64,000 bases of DNA from Roseateles aquatilis. GTDB taxonomy: Bacteria > Pseudomonadota > Gammaproteobacteria > Burkholderiales > Burkholderiaceae_C. The stretch is from positions 1-64,000 of the forward strand of contig NZ_NIOF01000009.1 in assembly GCF_002205645.1 (NCBI RefSeq), written 5' to 3'. The notes under the pieces were generated by a model, which saw nothing but the letters and a program-made list of their open reading frames with translations, was not told where the DNA came from and ran no database searches. Shown one piece after another: positions 9,636 to 16,934 of the stretch (its first letter is position 1; every line of letters begins with the position of its first letter). A program made the position numbers and the translations under genes.

Positions 9636-10063
9636 GCCGAGGACGCCTGTCGGTTCTGAACGGCGGCGTGCCGGGGCGCGCTCGACGGCAGGCCGGCGCG
9701 CTGCTCCAGCAAGGTCTGGAACTGGCGGGCCGCGTTGGTCGCCCGGGCATTGCCGGCCAGCACCGCCACCTGGATGAACACCTCCCGGATCTCATCGGGG
9801 GACAGGCCCAATTGCAAGGCCGCCTTCAACTGGAAGTCCAGTTGCCCTTCGCAGCCGCCCAGCGTGCACAGGATGGCGAGCGTCATCAGATGGCGCGACT
9901 TCAGGTCGATCGCGGTCCGGCGGTAAGCGAACCCGTAAATGCTGTCGACCGTGTGGTCCACCAGATCCGGGAACATGGCCCGATAGGTGTGCTCGGCATG
10001 GTCCGTGATGCCTGGGCTGAACTGCTCCAGCAAGTCCGCGTTGCGTTGAATGGCGTTGGTCAT
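9632..10063 (-). CDS. Carboxymuconolactone decarboxylase-like (AhpD fold) protein
   Basis: A 143-residue all-helical protein resembling the CMD/AhpD family. The conserved core reads LKSRHLMTLAILCTLGGCEG, then QLKAALQLGLSPDEIREVF and an Ala/Asn-rich last helix (VLAGNARATNAAR). Family members are decarboxylases, hydroperoxide reductases or proteins of unknown role. The CxxC of redox-active AhpD is not present; two Cys lie five residues apart (CTLGGC), so peroxidase activity is not supported. It sits between the ATP-grasp and NRPS genes, 12 bases after the former and overlapping the latter by ATGA, so it is made with the pathway. A decarboxylation or isomerisation tailoring step is possible but unproven. 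Confidence 0.8.
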   Translation of the reverse strand: MTNAIQRNADLLEQFSPGITDHAEHTYRAMFPDLVDHTVDSIYGFAYRRTAIDLKSRHLMTLAILCTLGGCEGQLDFQLKAALQLGLSPDEIREVFIQVAVLAGNARATNAARQFQTLLEQRAGLPSSAPRHAAVQNRQASSA

Positions 10064-10075
10064 GGCGGGTTGGCT

Positions 10076-11428
10076 TCAGGAAATGGATGGCGGGGGCGCC
10101 TTGACCAGCGTGCCGGTGATGGCCATCGCCGAACTGACGGCCATGGCCACCTTGCGCTGCATCGGATTGCGTTCGATGCGGATCAGCGGCGCGGCGCAGC
10201 GCTCTCCGAAAACGAAGGGGTTGTAGGTGAAGCTTCCTGGGGTCGAGGCCACCGCGCCCTGTGCGTCGACATAGGCGAAAGGCAGTTGCGGCGAGCGCAG
10301 GTTCTCCTGCGCGATCCATTGGCCGCGCTCCTCGAAGGCGCGACCCAGGAGACCGCTCCAGTCGGCCTGGCTGCATTCGGCGCCCAGGTGCACATGCTCC
10401 GTGGACTTCGAGTGCGAGCGCTTGAGGACGAACAGCCCGCGCTCCGCTTCGAGCAGTGCCTGCAGCTCGTGGCCGCGCCCTCGAAAGCTCACTTCGCGGG
10501 GCCCGACAAAACGTGTCCACGGCACGTAGGCGGCGATCAGCGCGCGTTCGTCCTGGGACAGGGCGGGCGTGTGCGCCCGCGTGTCGCCCGGGTCGACGGC
10601 CTCGCTCAGCGACGCCAGGATCAACTTGCCGTCGACGCCGAGGTCCGCCGGGTCCGACATGACGCAGGTGCGGGTGTGCCGCGCGGCGGCCAGGGCAGCG
10701 ATGACCGGGGCCATGGCTTGCGGGGGATGGGTGAGCGCGCCGAAGCGCCAGATGAACTGATAGTCCCGCTCGCCGTCCGTCATCCATTGCGGTCCGGCCC
10801 GCAAATCGTCGGCCAGCACGACGCGGGCACGGCAACCGGGCACCTCGCGGTCGAGCGTCTCGGCCAGTCGATGCACCAGCGCCGCGTGATAAGGGCGGAA
10901 ATGCGGATAGGTGATGAGCGCCAGGTTGAAGACACGCTCATCGCATTGCTGTCGCAGCGAGCGCAGCAGTTCGCAAAGCACCGGAATGACAGGCGGGGCG
11001 TGCAATCGATCGTCGGGCAGCAGGAGGCGAAAGCGTTCCTGCACGTAGTCGACTTCGAAACACCCGCCGACGCCGGAATCGATGTTGAGCTCGAGGAGCT
11101 TCAATTGCCCGTCGACGAAGATACCGTCCGGTCGTGCCACGACCGGACGCCGCGGGCCATCTAGATAGGCGGCCACGAGGTCCCGCTGGTCCGGGCGCGC
11201 CCATCGCAGCGAGTCGCCGGTGGCGTGGGCCCAGCGACGCGCCAGCGTGAGCAGCCGGGGCAGGTCGCGACAGGTGTGTTCATACAGCGCTGCATCCACC
11301 TGCAGCGGCTCCACGGAGAACTCCCCGAGTCCGTTGCAAAAGCCGCGCTCATCCAGGCCGCGCCGCGTGTCGTTCCACCAGCCCGCATTCAGCGGCGAGC
11401 TGGCAGCCCATCCAGGAGTTGTCAGCAT
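10076..11428 (-). CDS. ATP-grasp-like ligase of the NRPS locus
   Basis: A 450-residue protein without a confident family name. Two stretches resemble ATP-grasp ligases in circularly permuted order: KLLELNIDSGVGG near residue 110-122, with an acidic metal-ligand-like ELN, and GLFVLKRSHSKSTEHVHLG near 335 followed by GQWIAQENL near 385, which look like the ATP-binding lysine strand and the hinge strand. Circularly permuted ATP-grasp enzymes join carboxylates to amines. The start is supported by GGGGAG just before ATG 11428. It lies 19 bases after the ferritin-like gene. It could make an amide-bonded building block for the trans-loaded first carrier of the NRPS; this is inference. Confidence 0.6.
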   Translation of the reverse strand: MLTTPGWAASSPLNAGWWNDTRRGLDERGFCNGLGEFSVEPLQVDAALYEHTCRDLPRLLTLARRWAHATGDSLRWARPDQRDLVAAYLDGPRRPVVARPDGIFVDGQLKLLELNIDSGVGGCFEVDYVQERFRLLLPDDRLHAPPVIPVLCELLRSLRQQCDERVFNLALITYPHFRPYHAALVHRLAETLDREVPGCRARVVLADDLRAGPQWMTDGERDYQFIWRFGALTHPPQAMAPVIAALAAARHTRTCVMSDPADLGVDGKLILASLSEAVDPGDTRAHTPALSQDERALIAAYVPWTRFVGPREVSFRGRGHELQALLEAERGLFVLKRSHSKSTEHVHLGAECSQADWSGLLGRAFEERGQWIAQENLRSPQLPFAYVDAQGAVASTPGSFTYNPFVFGERCAAPLIRIERNPMQRKVAMAVSSAMAITGTLVKAPPPSIS

Positions 11429-11447
11429 GAAGCTCCCCGTCGTGCCG

Positions 11448-12197
11448 TCAGGCGTGCGCGCCTTCGCGGCGTCGCCGTGCCGCGTCCAGGATCGTGGGGA
11501 CGTCCGCCTCCGACAGCATGAAAGCCTCGGTCAGCGTGCGACTGGCCGCGTCGTCCACCAGCAAGGCGTCCAGGGCTTGCAGCGTGTAGGTCAGATGGAA
11601 GACCTCGTCCCGGGAGATTCGTGCAAGCAGTGAATGGATGGCGTCCCGGTCCGGGCCGGGGTAGGTCTCCAGCAGGCAGAACCAATGCGTCAGGATGACG
11701 GCCGTGCGCAATTCGAGGACGTGCAGGATGGAGAGAAAGGCCACCAGATCGCCATTGGCCCATTGCTGGTAGGCGGCATAGGCGTCTCGCGCCAGCAATC
11801 CCTCGGGCGCTCCGGCGGGGCTCGGCGCGGGGCGGCCGGCGTATTGGGCGAATGCATTGCCGTGCCCCACTTCATCGAGTGCGTGTCGAGTCAGCAGCTT
11901 TGCGTATTCGCCGCGATAGTCGCGCAGGAAGTCTTCAATGAAGACGCCGCCCCAATACTCTGTCCACACGTATTCAGCCAGCTTCTCCTGCCTGAGCAAT
12001 GGATCGGCATAAACTGATGAAGTGGCGGCCAGCCGCTGCGGGCCCGCCCAGGCCAGGCGGGGGGAGACCTCGGCCAGCGTGGCGGCATATCGGCCGCGGA
12101 GGCAGGGCGCGCAGCCGCTCAGGCGCCGCAGGATGGCGTCGGGCGTGAGCGGAACGGCGGCGCGTTCCAGTTCCGATTGGGACGTCGCGGCGTTCAT
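11448..12197 (-). CDS. Ferritin-like di-metal protein, putative diiron oxygenase
   Basis: A 249-residue helical protein. The metal-ligand pattern of a ferritin-like four-helix bundle is visible: Glu80 or Glu88, then E109-V-G-H112 (ALDEVGHGNAF), Glu162 (LHVLELRT) and E198-V-F-H201 (SRDEVFHLTY). Enzymes with this pattern in peptide pathways often oxidise amines, desaturate or cleave C-C bonds. An unusual N-terminal CxxC (GCAPCLRGRY, Cys29 and Cys32) may bind a metal or a carrier protein. The ATG overlaps the stop of a 38-codon ORF (ATGA, 12194-12197), so translation is probably coupled. The sequence does not say what is oxidised. A heme-oxygenase-like diiron oxidase is an alternative assignment. 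Confidence 0.7.
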   Translation of the reverse strand: MNAATSQSELERAAVPLTPDAILRRLSGCAPCLRGRYAATLAEVSPRLAWAGPQRLAATSSVYADPLLRQEKLAEYVWTEYWGGVFIEDFLRDYRGEYAKLLTRHALDEVGHGNAFAQYAGRPAPSPAGAPEGLLARDAYAAYQQWANGDLVAFLSILHVLELRTAVILTHWFCLLETYPGPDRDAIHSLLARISRDEVFHLTYTLQALDALLVDDAASRTLTEAFMLSEADVPTILDAARRRREGAHA

Positions 12198-12310
12198 TCG
12201 GTTCCGCGCATTTCAATGAACGGAACGGCCCGGCCGGCAATGGCGGCGGGGCGTGGAATCGACTGAACGCGGAATGTCGGCCGCAATGGCCGATTGATTT
12301 CGATGAGCAT
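12194..12310 (-). CDS. 38-residue ORF translationally coupled to the ferritin-like gene
   Basis: An unannotated short ORF at the head of the NRPS operon. It has one of the clearest ribosome binding sites in the window (GGGAGGA, 12316-12322, five bases before ATG 12310), and its TGA overlaps the next ATG. The peptide begins MLIEINRPLRPTF, is rich in Arg and Pro (about six each), has no Cys, Ser/Thr cluster or signal peptide, and ends EMRGTE. About two thirds of its codons end in G or C, below the flanking genes. It could be a peptide substrate or carrier for the neighbouring enzymes, a small accessory subunit, or only a leader that loads ribosomes for the next gene. I do not recognise a family. 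Confidence 0.6.
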   Translation of the reverse strand: MLIEINRPLRPTFRVQSIPRPAAIAGRAVPFIEMRGTE

Positions 12311-12393
12311 TGGAATCCTCCCTTGCAATGACACCGACCGTCTGCGCGGCTGCGATGATTCATTGGTGGAGAGGATCGTCTTATGCGCTCAAT

Positions 12394-12427
12394 GAATTAG
12401 CAATCCTTGGAAATGTCGCATTGACAA
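12394..12427 (-). promoter_or_regulatory. Possible promoter of the NRPS operon
   Basis: The 144 bases between the phosphopantetheinyl transferase stop and the short ORF are clearly AT-richer than their surroundings and must hold any operon promoter. The best elements on the minus strand are TTGTCA (12422-12427) and TTGCTAAT with GCTAAT at 12396-12401, but their spacing of 20 is longer than usual, so an activator may be needed or the assignment is wrong. Confidence 0.25.
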
Positions 12428-12442
12428 AGAGGAATGCCGTGT

Positions 12443-12461
12443 TAATTGGATGAATCAATTA
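12443..12461. promoter_or_regulatory. Inverted repeat TAATTG-N7-CAATTA
   Basis: A perfect 6-bp inverted repeat with a 7-base spacer straddles the stop codon of the phosphopantetheinyl transferase gene and lies just upstream of the candidate promoter elements. Its AT-rich half sites in a GC-rich genome look like a transcription factor operator. As a hairpin it is too weak to be a terminator. It does not match Fur or LexA boxes by eye. Confidence 0.4.
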
Positions 12462-13159
12462 CGTCGCGCAATGAGCACTGCGCTGTAGACGCGTCGAGTG
12501 TCGAACGCGAAGCTCACGGACACTTCCAGGGGCCGCAACAGGTCGCCCAATGACGCCTCGACCGGAATGATCCGGAGCGCACCGTCCGATGCGGGTTCGA
12601 CCCGCGCGTCGGCGAAGTCCAGATACCGCCGGCACGACGGAAAAACGGCCTTGAAGAAGGCTTCCTTCAAGCCGAAGGCCACGACCTCGGGCGGGCAATG
12701 GAGAGGACACAGGTGGTCCTGCAGTTGCTTCAACTCGTTGGGGCCGCATATGGACCTGGCCACGTCGGGAGACAGCGAGGCATTGGCTTCGGCATCAATG
12801 CCGATGCCGATCCAATCGTGACGGCTGGTCACCGCGGCCGCGCAGTAGTCGGCGGTGTGAGTGATGCTGCCCATCAGCCCGGCGGGGAACAACGGCTCCC
12901 GGTGCGGACCGACGCCGATGGGGCCGGGGGACAGGCCCAGGCGCCGCATCGCCTCGCGCGCGCAATTGCGCCCCGCGGTGAATTCCCTGACGCGTTTGGC
13001 CACGGCGCCCTTCACGAAGGGAACCTCCTCAGGCAGCAAGCCGGTCTCCCACAGGCTCCCGGACTCCGCTTCCACGACCACGACCTCGGTCGGAAGCAAG
13101 CGATCGAACATCGTCGTCATGGGCGCGAGCATGCCCGAGGCCTCTTCGGGCGTCGACAT
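12455..13159 (-). CDS. 4'-phosphopantetheinyl transferase, EntD/Sfp type
   Basis: Transfers phosphopantetheine from CoA to the serine of carrier domains; here the obvious targets are Ser57 and Ser1132 of the neighbouring NRPS. EntD-like motifs are present: an N-terminal FTAGRNCAREAM segment, GSITHT, the magnesium-binding GIGIDAE and the FGLKEAFFKAVFP helix. The frame stays open up to a TTG at 13240, but that would add a non-conserved arm. ATG 13159 is used here; ATG 13132, 13120 or 13111 are also possible, giving about 220-234 residues, normal for EntD. It is on the same strand as the NRPS operon and 144 bases upstream of its first ORF. It could be co-transcribed or separate. Confidence 0.9.
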   Translation of the reverse strand: MSTPEEASGMLAPMTTMFDRLLPTEVVVVEAESGSLWETGLLPEEVPFVKGAVAKRVREFTAGRNCAREAMRRLGLSPGPIGVGPHREPLFPAGLMGSITHTADYCAAAVTSRHDWIGIGIDAEANASLSPDVARSICGPNELKQLQDHLCPLHCPPEVVAFGLKEAFFKAVFPSCRRYLDFADARVEPASDGALRIIPVEASLGDLLRPLEVSVSFAFDTRRVYSAVLIARRN

Positions 13160-13272
13160 CGGGGCGTCGGGTCGATCACCGGCACTGAACTCCCGCCGCC
13201 GCGTCCCGCGGCAGCGGCCCCGGGCTTCCGGCCCTGTCAACGGCCGCGAGCCCTGGGGATGTCAATCGGCGC

Positions 13273-14367
13273 TCAGGTCGGGGAGAACAGGAAGTTCAAC
13301 ACGTCGCCGTCCTTGACGACGTACTCCTTGCCTTCCGCGCGCATCTTGCCCGCGTCCTTGGAGCCTTGCTCGCCCTTGAACTGGATGAAGTCGTCGAAGG
13401 CGATGGTCTGCGCGCGGATGAAGCCGCGCTCGAAGTCGGTGTGGATCACGCCGGCCGCCTGCGGCGCGGTGTCGCCGATGTGGATGGTCCAGGCGCGCAC
13501 TTCCTTCACGCCCGCGGTGAAGTAGGTCTGCAGGCCCAGCAGCTTGAAGGCGGCGCGGATCAGGCGGTTCAGGCCCGGCTCGTCCTGGCCCATCTCGGCC
13601 AGGAACATCGACCGGTCCTCGTCGCTCATCTCGGACAGCTCGGCCTCGGTCTTGGCGCAGATCGCGACCACCGGGCCGTTCTGGGCCGCGGCGTATTCCT
13701 TCAGGCGGTCCAGGAAGGGGTTGTTCTCGAAGCCGTCCTCGGCCACGTTGCCGACGAACATCGCCGGCTTGGCGGTGATCAGGCACAGCGGCTTCAGGAT
13801 GACCAGCTCTTCCTTGCTGAAGTCGATGGTGCGCACCGGCCTGGCCTGGTCCAGCGCGGCCTGGCACTTCTCCAGCACCTTCACCAGCGCGATCGCTTCC
13901 TTGTCACCGGCGCGCGCCACCTTGTTGTAGCGGTGCAGGCTCTTCTCGACGGTGCCCAGGTCGGCCAGGCACAGCTCGGTCTGGATGACCTCGATGTCGG
14001 AGATCGGGTCGACCTTGCCGTTGACGTGGATCACGTTCGGATCCTCGAAGCAGCGCACCACGTTCACGATCGCGTCGGTCTCGCGGATGTGCGACAGGAA
14101 CTGGTTGCCCAGGCCCTCCCCCTTGGAGGCGCCCGCCACCAGGCCGGCGATGTCCACGAACTCGACGATCGCCGGCACGATGCGATCCGGCTTCACCACC
14201 TCGGCCAGCGCGGCCAGGCGCGGATCGGGCAGCTCGACGATGCCGACGTTGGGCTCGATCGTGCAGAAGGGATAGTTCTCGGCGGCGATGCCGGCCTTGG
14301 TCAGGGCGTTGAAGAGGGTGGACTTGCCGACATTGGGCAGGCCCACGATGCCGCATTTGAGGCTCAT
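13273..14367 (-). CDS. ychF: Redox-regulated ATPase/GTPase YchF (Obg family)
   Basis: A 364-residue, full-length YchF, the universally conserved P-loop protein that prefers ATP over GTP and associates with ribosomes. The Walker A motif is [15 protein letters not shown] at the N-terminus, the switch/Walker B region is [20 protein letters not shown], and the C-terminal TGS-like domain ends in [17 protein letters not shown]. It is divergent from the UbiH-family gene, with 151 bases between the two start codons. Confidence 0.97.
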   Translation of the reverse strand: MSLKCGIVGLPNVGKSTLFNALTKAGIAAENYPFCTIEPNVGIVELPDPRLAALAEVVKPDRIVPAIVEFVDIAGLVAGASKGEGLGNQFLSHIRETDAIVNVVRCFEDPNVIHVNGKVDPISDIEVIQTELCLADLGTVEKSLHRYNKVARAGDKEAIALVKVLEKCQAALDQARPVRTIDFSKEELVILKPLCLITAKPAMFVGNVAEDGFENNPFLDRLKEYAAAQNGPVVAICAKTEAELSEMSDEDRSMFLAEMGQDEPGLNRLIRAAFKLLGLQTYFTAGVKEVRAWTIHIGDTAPQAAGVIHTDFERGFIRAQTIAFDDFIQFKGEQGSKDAGKMRAEGKEYVVKDGDVLNFLFSPT

Positions 14368-14505
14368 GGTGGACGCTTTCGGGAGCTTTCGGGAATCTGG
14401 CGGCGCAGGACGCGCCGCCGCGCACGCTTGTGGGCCGGCGACGACGCCCGCGGGCGCGAAACCGGCATTTTAGTCGGCTGCCCGGGCGCCCACCGAGCCC
14501 CTGCC

Positions 14506-14518
14506 TACAATCCCCGCC
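14506..14518 (+). promoter_or_regulatory. -10 element placing the start site at the UbiH-family ATG
   Basis: TACAAT (14506-14511) ends seven bases before ATG 14519, so normal -10 to +1 spacing puts the transcription start at or one base before the start codon. No Shine-Dalgarno is visible in between. This points to a leaderless or nearly leaderless mRNA. No good -35 hexamer is visible. Confidence 0.5.
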
Positions 14519-15628
14519 ATGGAAAAGTTCGACGTCCTGGTCCGCGGCAGCGGCTGCGTGGGTCGCAGCCTGGCGCTCGCGCTGGGCGCCCGCGGCTTTC
14601 GCGTGGCGCTGCTGGCCCGCCCCGGCGCCCGGAAGCCCGACGCCGACGTGCGGGCCTATGCGCTCAATGCCCAGTCGGTCGCCCTGCTGACCCGGCTGCG
14701 CGTCTGGGAAGGATTGGCCGAGGACGCCCGCACCCCCGTGCACGACATGCGCATCCACGGCGACCGCGCCGGCGCCGAGCTGCATTTCAGCGCCTGGGAG
14801 CAGGGCGCCGGTGAACTGGCCCACATCGTGGATGCCGCCGCACTCGAAGACCAGCTGGATGCCGCGCTGCGCTTCGCGCCGCATGTGCACCGCGTCACCG
14901 AGCCGGTGCCCGCCACGCTGCAGGCGCTGTGCGAGGGGCGAGACACCGTCGCCGCCGCCGAGCTCGGCGTCGACTACGAACGCCACGACTATGGCCATCT
15001 CGGCGTCGCCACCCGGTTGACCGCCAGCCGCCCGCATCAGGGGCAGGCGTGGCAGTGGTTCCGCTCGCCGGACGTGCTGGCGCTGCTGCCCTTCGATCGT
15101 CCCGAGCCCGGCCGCAGCTACGGTCTCGTGTGGTCGCTGCCGCGCGAGCAGGCCCAGCGCATGCTGGCCGCCGGCCCGACCGAATTCGAATCGGCCCTGC
15201 TGGCGGCGACCGGCGGCGCCGCCGGCACGCTGAAGCTTGCCGGCGAGCGCCAGGCCTGGCCGCTGCAACTGTGCCGCGCGGACCGCCTTTGCGGTCCCGG
15301 CTGGGTGCTGCTCGGCGATGCCGCGCACCTGGTCCATCCGCTGGCCGGCCAGGGCCTGAACCTGGGCCTGGCCGATGTCCAGGCGCTGGTCGACGTGATC
15401 ACCTCGCGCGAATCCTGGCGCGGCCTGGGCGACGACAAGCTGCTGCGCCGTTATGCCCGCGCCCGCGTCGCACCGACCTGGGCCATGGGTGAACTGACCG
15501 ACGGCCTGCTGCGCGGCTTCGCCAGCCAGGTGCCGGCGATCGCGCGGATCCGCAACGAGGGGCTGCGGCTGGTCGACCGCGCCGGCCCGCTCAAGAAATG
15601 GCTCACCGCCCGCGCGCTCGGGCATTGA
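14519..15628 (+). CDS. FAD-dependent hydroxylase, UbiH/UbiF/VisC family
   Basis: A 369-residue flavoprotein monooxygenase of the family that hydroxylates the aromatic ring in ubiquinone synthesis. It has the N-terminal FAD fold (VRGSGCVGRSLAL, a GxGxxG variant), a central substrate domain and the second FAD motif GWVLLGDAAHLVHPLAGQGLN. Which ring position it hydroxylates (UbiH, UbiF, UbiI or UbiM type) cannot be decided by eye. The next gene, dsbC, begins seven bases after its stop, and together with the DUF3429 gene they probably form one operon. Confidence 0.88.
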   Translation: MEKFDVLVRGSGCVGRSLALALGARGFRVALLARPGARKPDADVRAYALNAQSVALLTRLRVWEGLAEDARTPVHDMRIHGDRAGAELHFSAWEQGAGELAHIVDAAALEDQLDAALRFAPHVHRVTEPVPATLQALCEGRDTVAAAELGVDYERHDYGHLGVATRLTASRPHQGQAWQWFRSPDVLALLPFDRPEPGRSYGLVWSLPREQAQRMLAAGPTEFESALLAATGGAAGTLKLAGERQAWPLQLCRADRLCGPGWVLLGDAAHLVHPLAGQGLNLGLADVQALVDVITSRESWRGLGDDKLLRRYARARVAPTWAMGELTDGLLRGFASQVPAIARIRNEGLRLVDRAGPLKKWLTARALGH

Positions 15629-15635
15629 ACGAACG

Positions 15636-16394
15636 ATGGCACTCCGAATGAAACTGACGATGAAGTCCCGCAAGTCCTTGATCCTCGCGACGGCCATGGC
15701 CGCGCTCGGCCTGTTCGGTTGTACCGCGCAGGCCAACGAGGACACGATCCGCAAGAACCTCGCGACCGTCCTGCCCAAGGAGATCAAGATCGACGAGGTC
15801 CGCCCCAGCCCCATCCAGGGCCTGTGGGAGGTGCGCATCGGCAGCGAGATCCGCTACACCGACGCCGCCGGCCAGTACCTGGTCGAGGGCGAGATCCTCG
15901 ACCTCAAGAACCGCCGCAACCTGACGCAGGACCGCGTCAACAAGATCACGGCGGTGGACTTCTCGTCGCTGCCGCTCAAGGACGCGATCGTCTGGAAGAA
16001 GGGTGACGGCAAGCGCCGCATCGCCGTGTTCGCCGACCCGAATTGCGGCTACTGCAAGCGCTTCGAGCGCTCGTTGCAGGACGCCAAGGACGTCACCGTC
16101 TACACCTTCGTCATCCCCATCCTGGGCGGCGATTCGCCCGACAAGTCCCGCGCCGCGTGGTGCGCCAAGGACAGCACGACGGCCTGGCGCAACTGGATGC
16201 TGGACGGCGCCGCGCTGCCCAAGCCGGATGCCAAGTGCGACGCCAGCGCGATCGACCGCAACCTGGCGCTGAGCCAGAAGATCCGCGTCAACGGCACGCC
16301 GGCCGTGATCTTCGAGGACGGCAGCCGCGCACCGGGCGCGATCAGCGCCGAGCAGCTCGAACAGCGCCTGCAGGCGCTCGAAAAGAAATCCTGA
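15636..16394 (+). CDS. dsbC: Periplasmic thiol:disulfide interchange protein DsbC
   Basis: Disulfide isomerase of the periplasm. It has an N-terminal signal region (SLILATAMAALGLFGCTAQA), a cystatin-like dimerisation domain with the typical YLVEGEILDLKNRRNLT, then a thioredoxin fold with active site FADPNCGYCKRFE (Cys137 and Cys140). The cis-proline loop is VNGTPAVIFEDG. An in-frame ATG at 15648 would give a more usual signal peptide length. A lipobox-like GLFGC occurs in the signal, so lipid attachment is conceivable but unusual for this family. Confidence 0.95.
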   Translation: MALRMKLTMKSRKSLILATAMAALGLFGCTAQANEDTIRKNLATVLPKEIKIDEVRPSPIQGLWEVRIGSEIRYTDAAGQYLVEGEILDLKNRRNLTQDRVNKITAVDFSSLPLKDAIVWKKGDGKRRIAVFADPNCGYCKRFERSLQDAKDVTVYTFVIPILGGDSPDKSRAAWCAKDSTTAWRNWMLDGAALPKPDAKCDASAIDRNLALSQKIRVNGTPAVIFEDGSRAPGAISAEQLEQRLQALEKKS

Positions 16395-16395
16395 G

Positions 16396-16863
16396 ATGAC
16401 CGACCGCGCCGCCTCCATCGCACCGGCCGCCGCCGGGGCCTCGTCCGCCAACCCGATCGCGCTGCGGCTGGGTTACGCGGGGCTGATCCCGTTCGTCGTC
16501 GGCGCCGCGCTGGTGTGGCTGGTGCGCGAGGACGCCCACCCCTACGTCACCGACGGCCTGTCGCGTTACGCGGCGATGGTGATCTCCTTCCTGGGCGCGA
16601 TCCATTGGGGGCTGGGCTTCCGCCAGACCGTGCCGTCGCCGGCGCCCTTCGTCTGGGGCGTGGTGCCGGCGCTGCTGGCCTGGATCGCGTCGACGATGCC
16701 GGCCTACGCCGGACTGGTCATCGAAGGCGTGCTGCTGATCGTCTGCTACGTGGTGGACCGCAGGACCTACCCGGCGCTGGGCGCGTCGTCCTGGCTGACG
16801 CTGCGTTTCCGCCTGAGCGCGGTGGCGGCGCTGAGTTGCTTCATCGCCGCGCAAGGCACCTGA
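16396..16863 (+). CDS. DUF3429 integral membrane protein
   Basis: A 155-residue inner-membrane protein with about four to five hydrophobic helices and the DUF3429 hallmark MVISFLGAIHWGLGF, followed by WGVVPALLAWIAS. Function unknown. It starts two bases after the dsbC stop, so it is likely co-transcribed and perhaps translationally coupled. The Arg/Trp-containing loops show no catalytic motif. Confidence 0.85.
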   Translation: MTDRAASIAPAAAGASSANPIALRLGYAGLIPFVVGAALVWLVREDAHPYVTDGLSRYAAMVISFLGAIHWGLGFRQTVPSPAPFVWGVVPALLAWIASTMPAYAGLVIEGVLLIVCYVVDRRTYPALGASSWLTLRFRLSAVAALSCFIAAQGT

Positions 16864-16934
16864 ACGTCGAGCGCTGAACGAAAACCGCCCAGCCGTCGGC
16901 CGCGGCCGGGTCAAGGCTTGGTAGCCTGCACGAC

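Noticed and set aside
5424-9659. A 1411-codon open frame on the plus strand, antisense to the NRPS gene
   Set aside because: It mirrors the NRPS codon phase in high-GC DNA, its translation is low-complexity Arg/Gln/His/Gly-rich, and it has no recognisable domain or ribosome binding site.
11974-12363. A 129-codon minus-strand frame overlapping the 38-codon ORF and the ferritin-like gene
   Set aside because: Its start has no Shine-Dalgarno, it runs out of frame into the ferritin-like gene, and its translation is Arg/Pro/Cys-rich noise; the 38-codon ORF has the ribosome binding site.
5418-13159. A siderophore (enterobactin-like) locus, suggested by the EntD-like PPTase and EntS-like exporter
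   Set aside because: There are no dihydroxybenzoate, ornithine or lysine N-oxygenase genes, no TonB receptor, and no Fur box that I could see; the PPTase and exporter families are not specific to siderophores.
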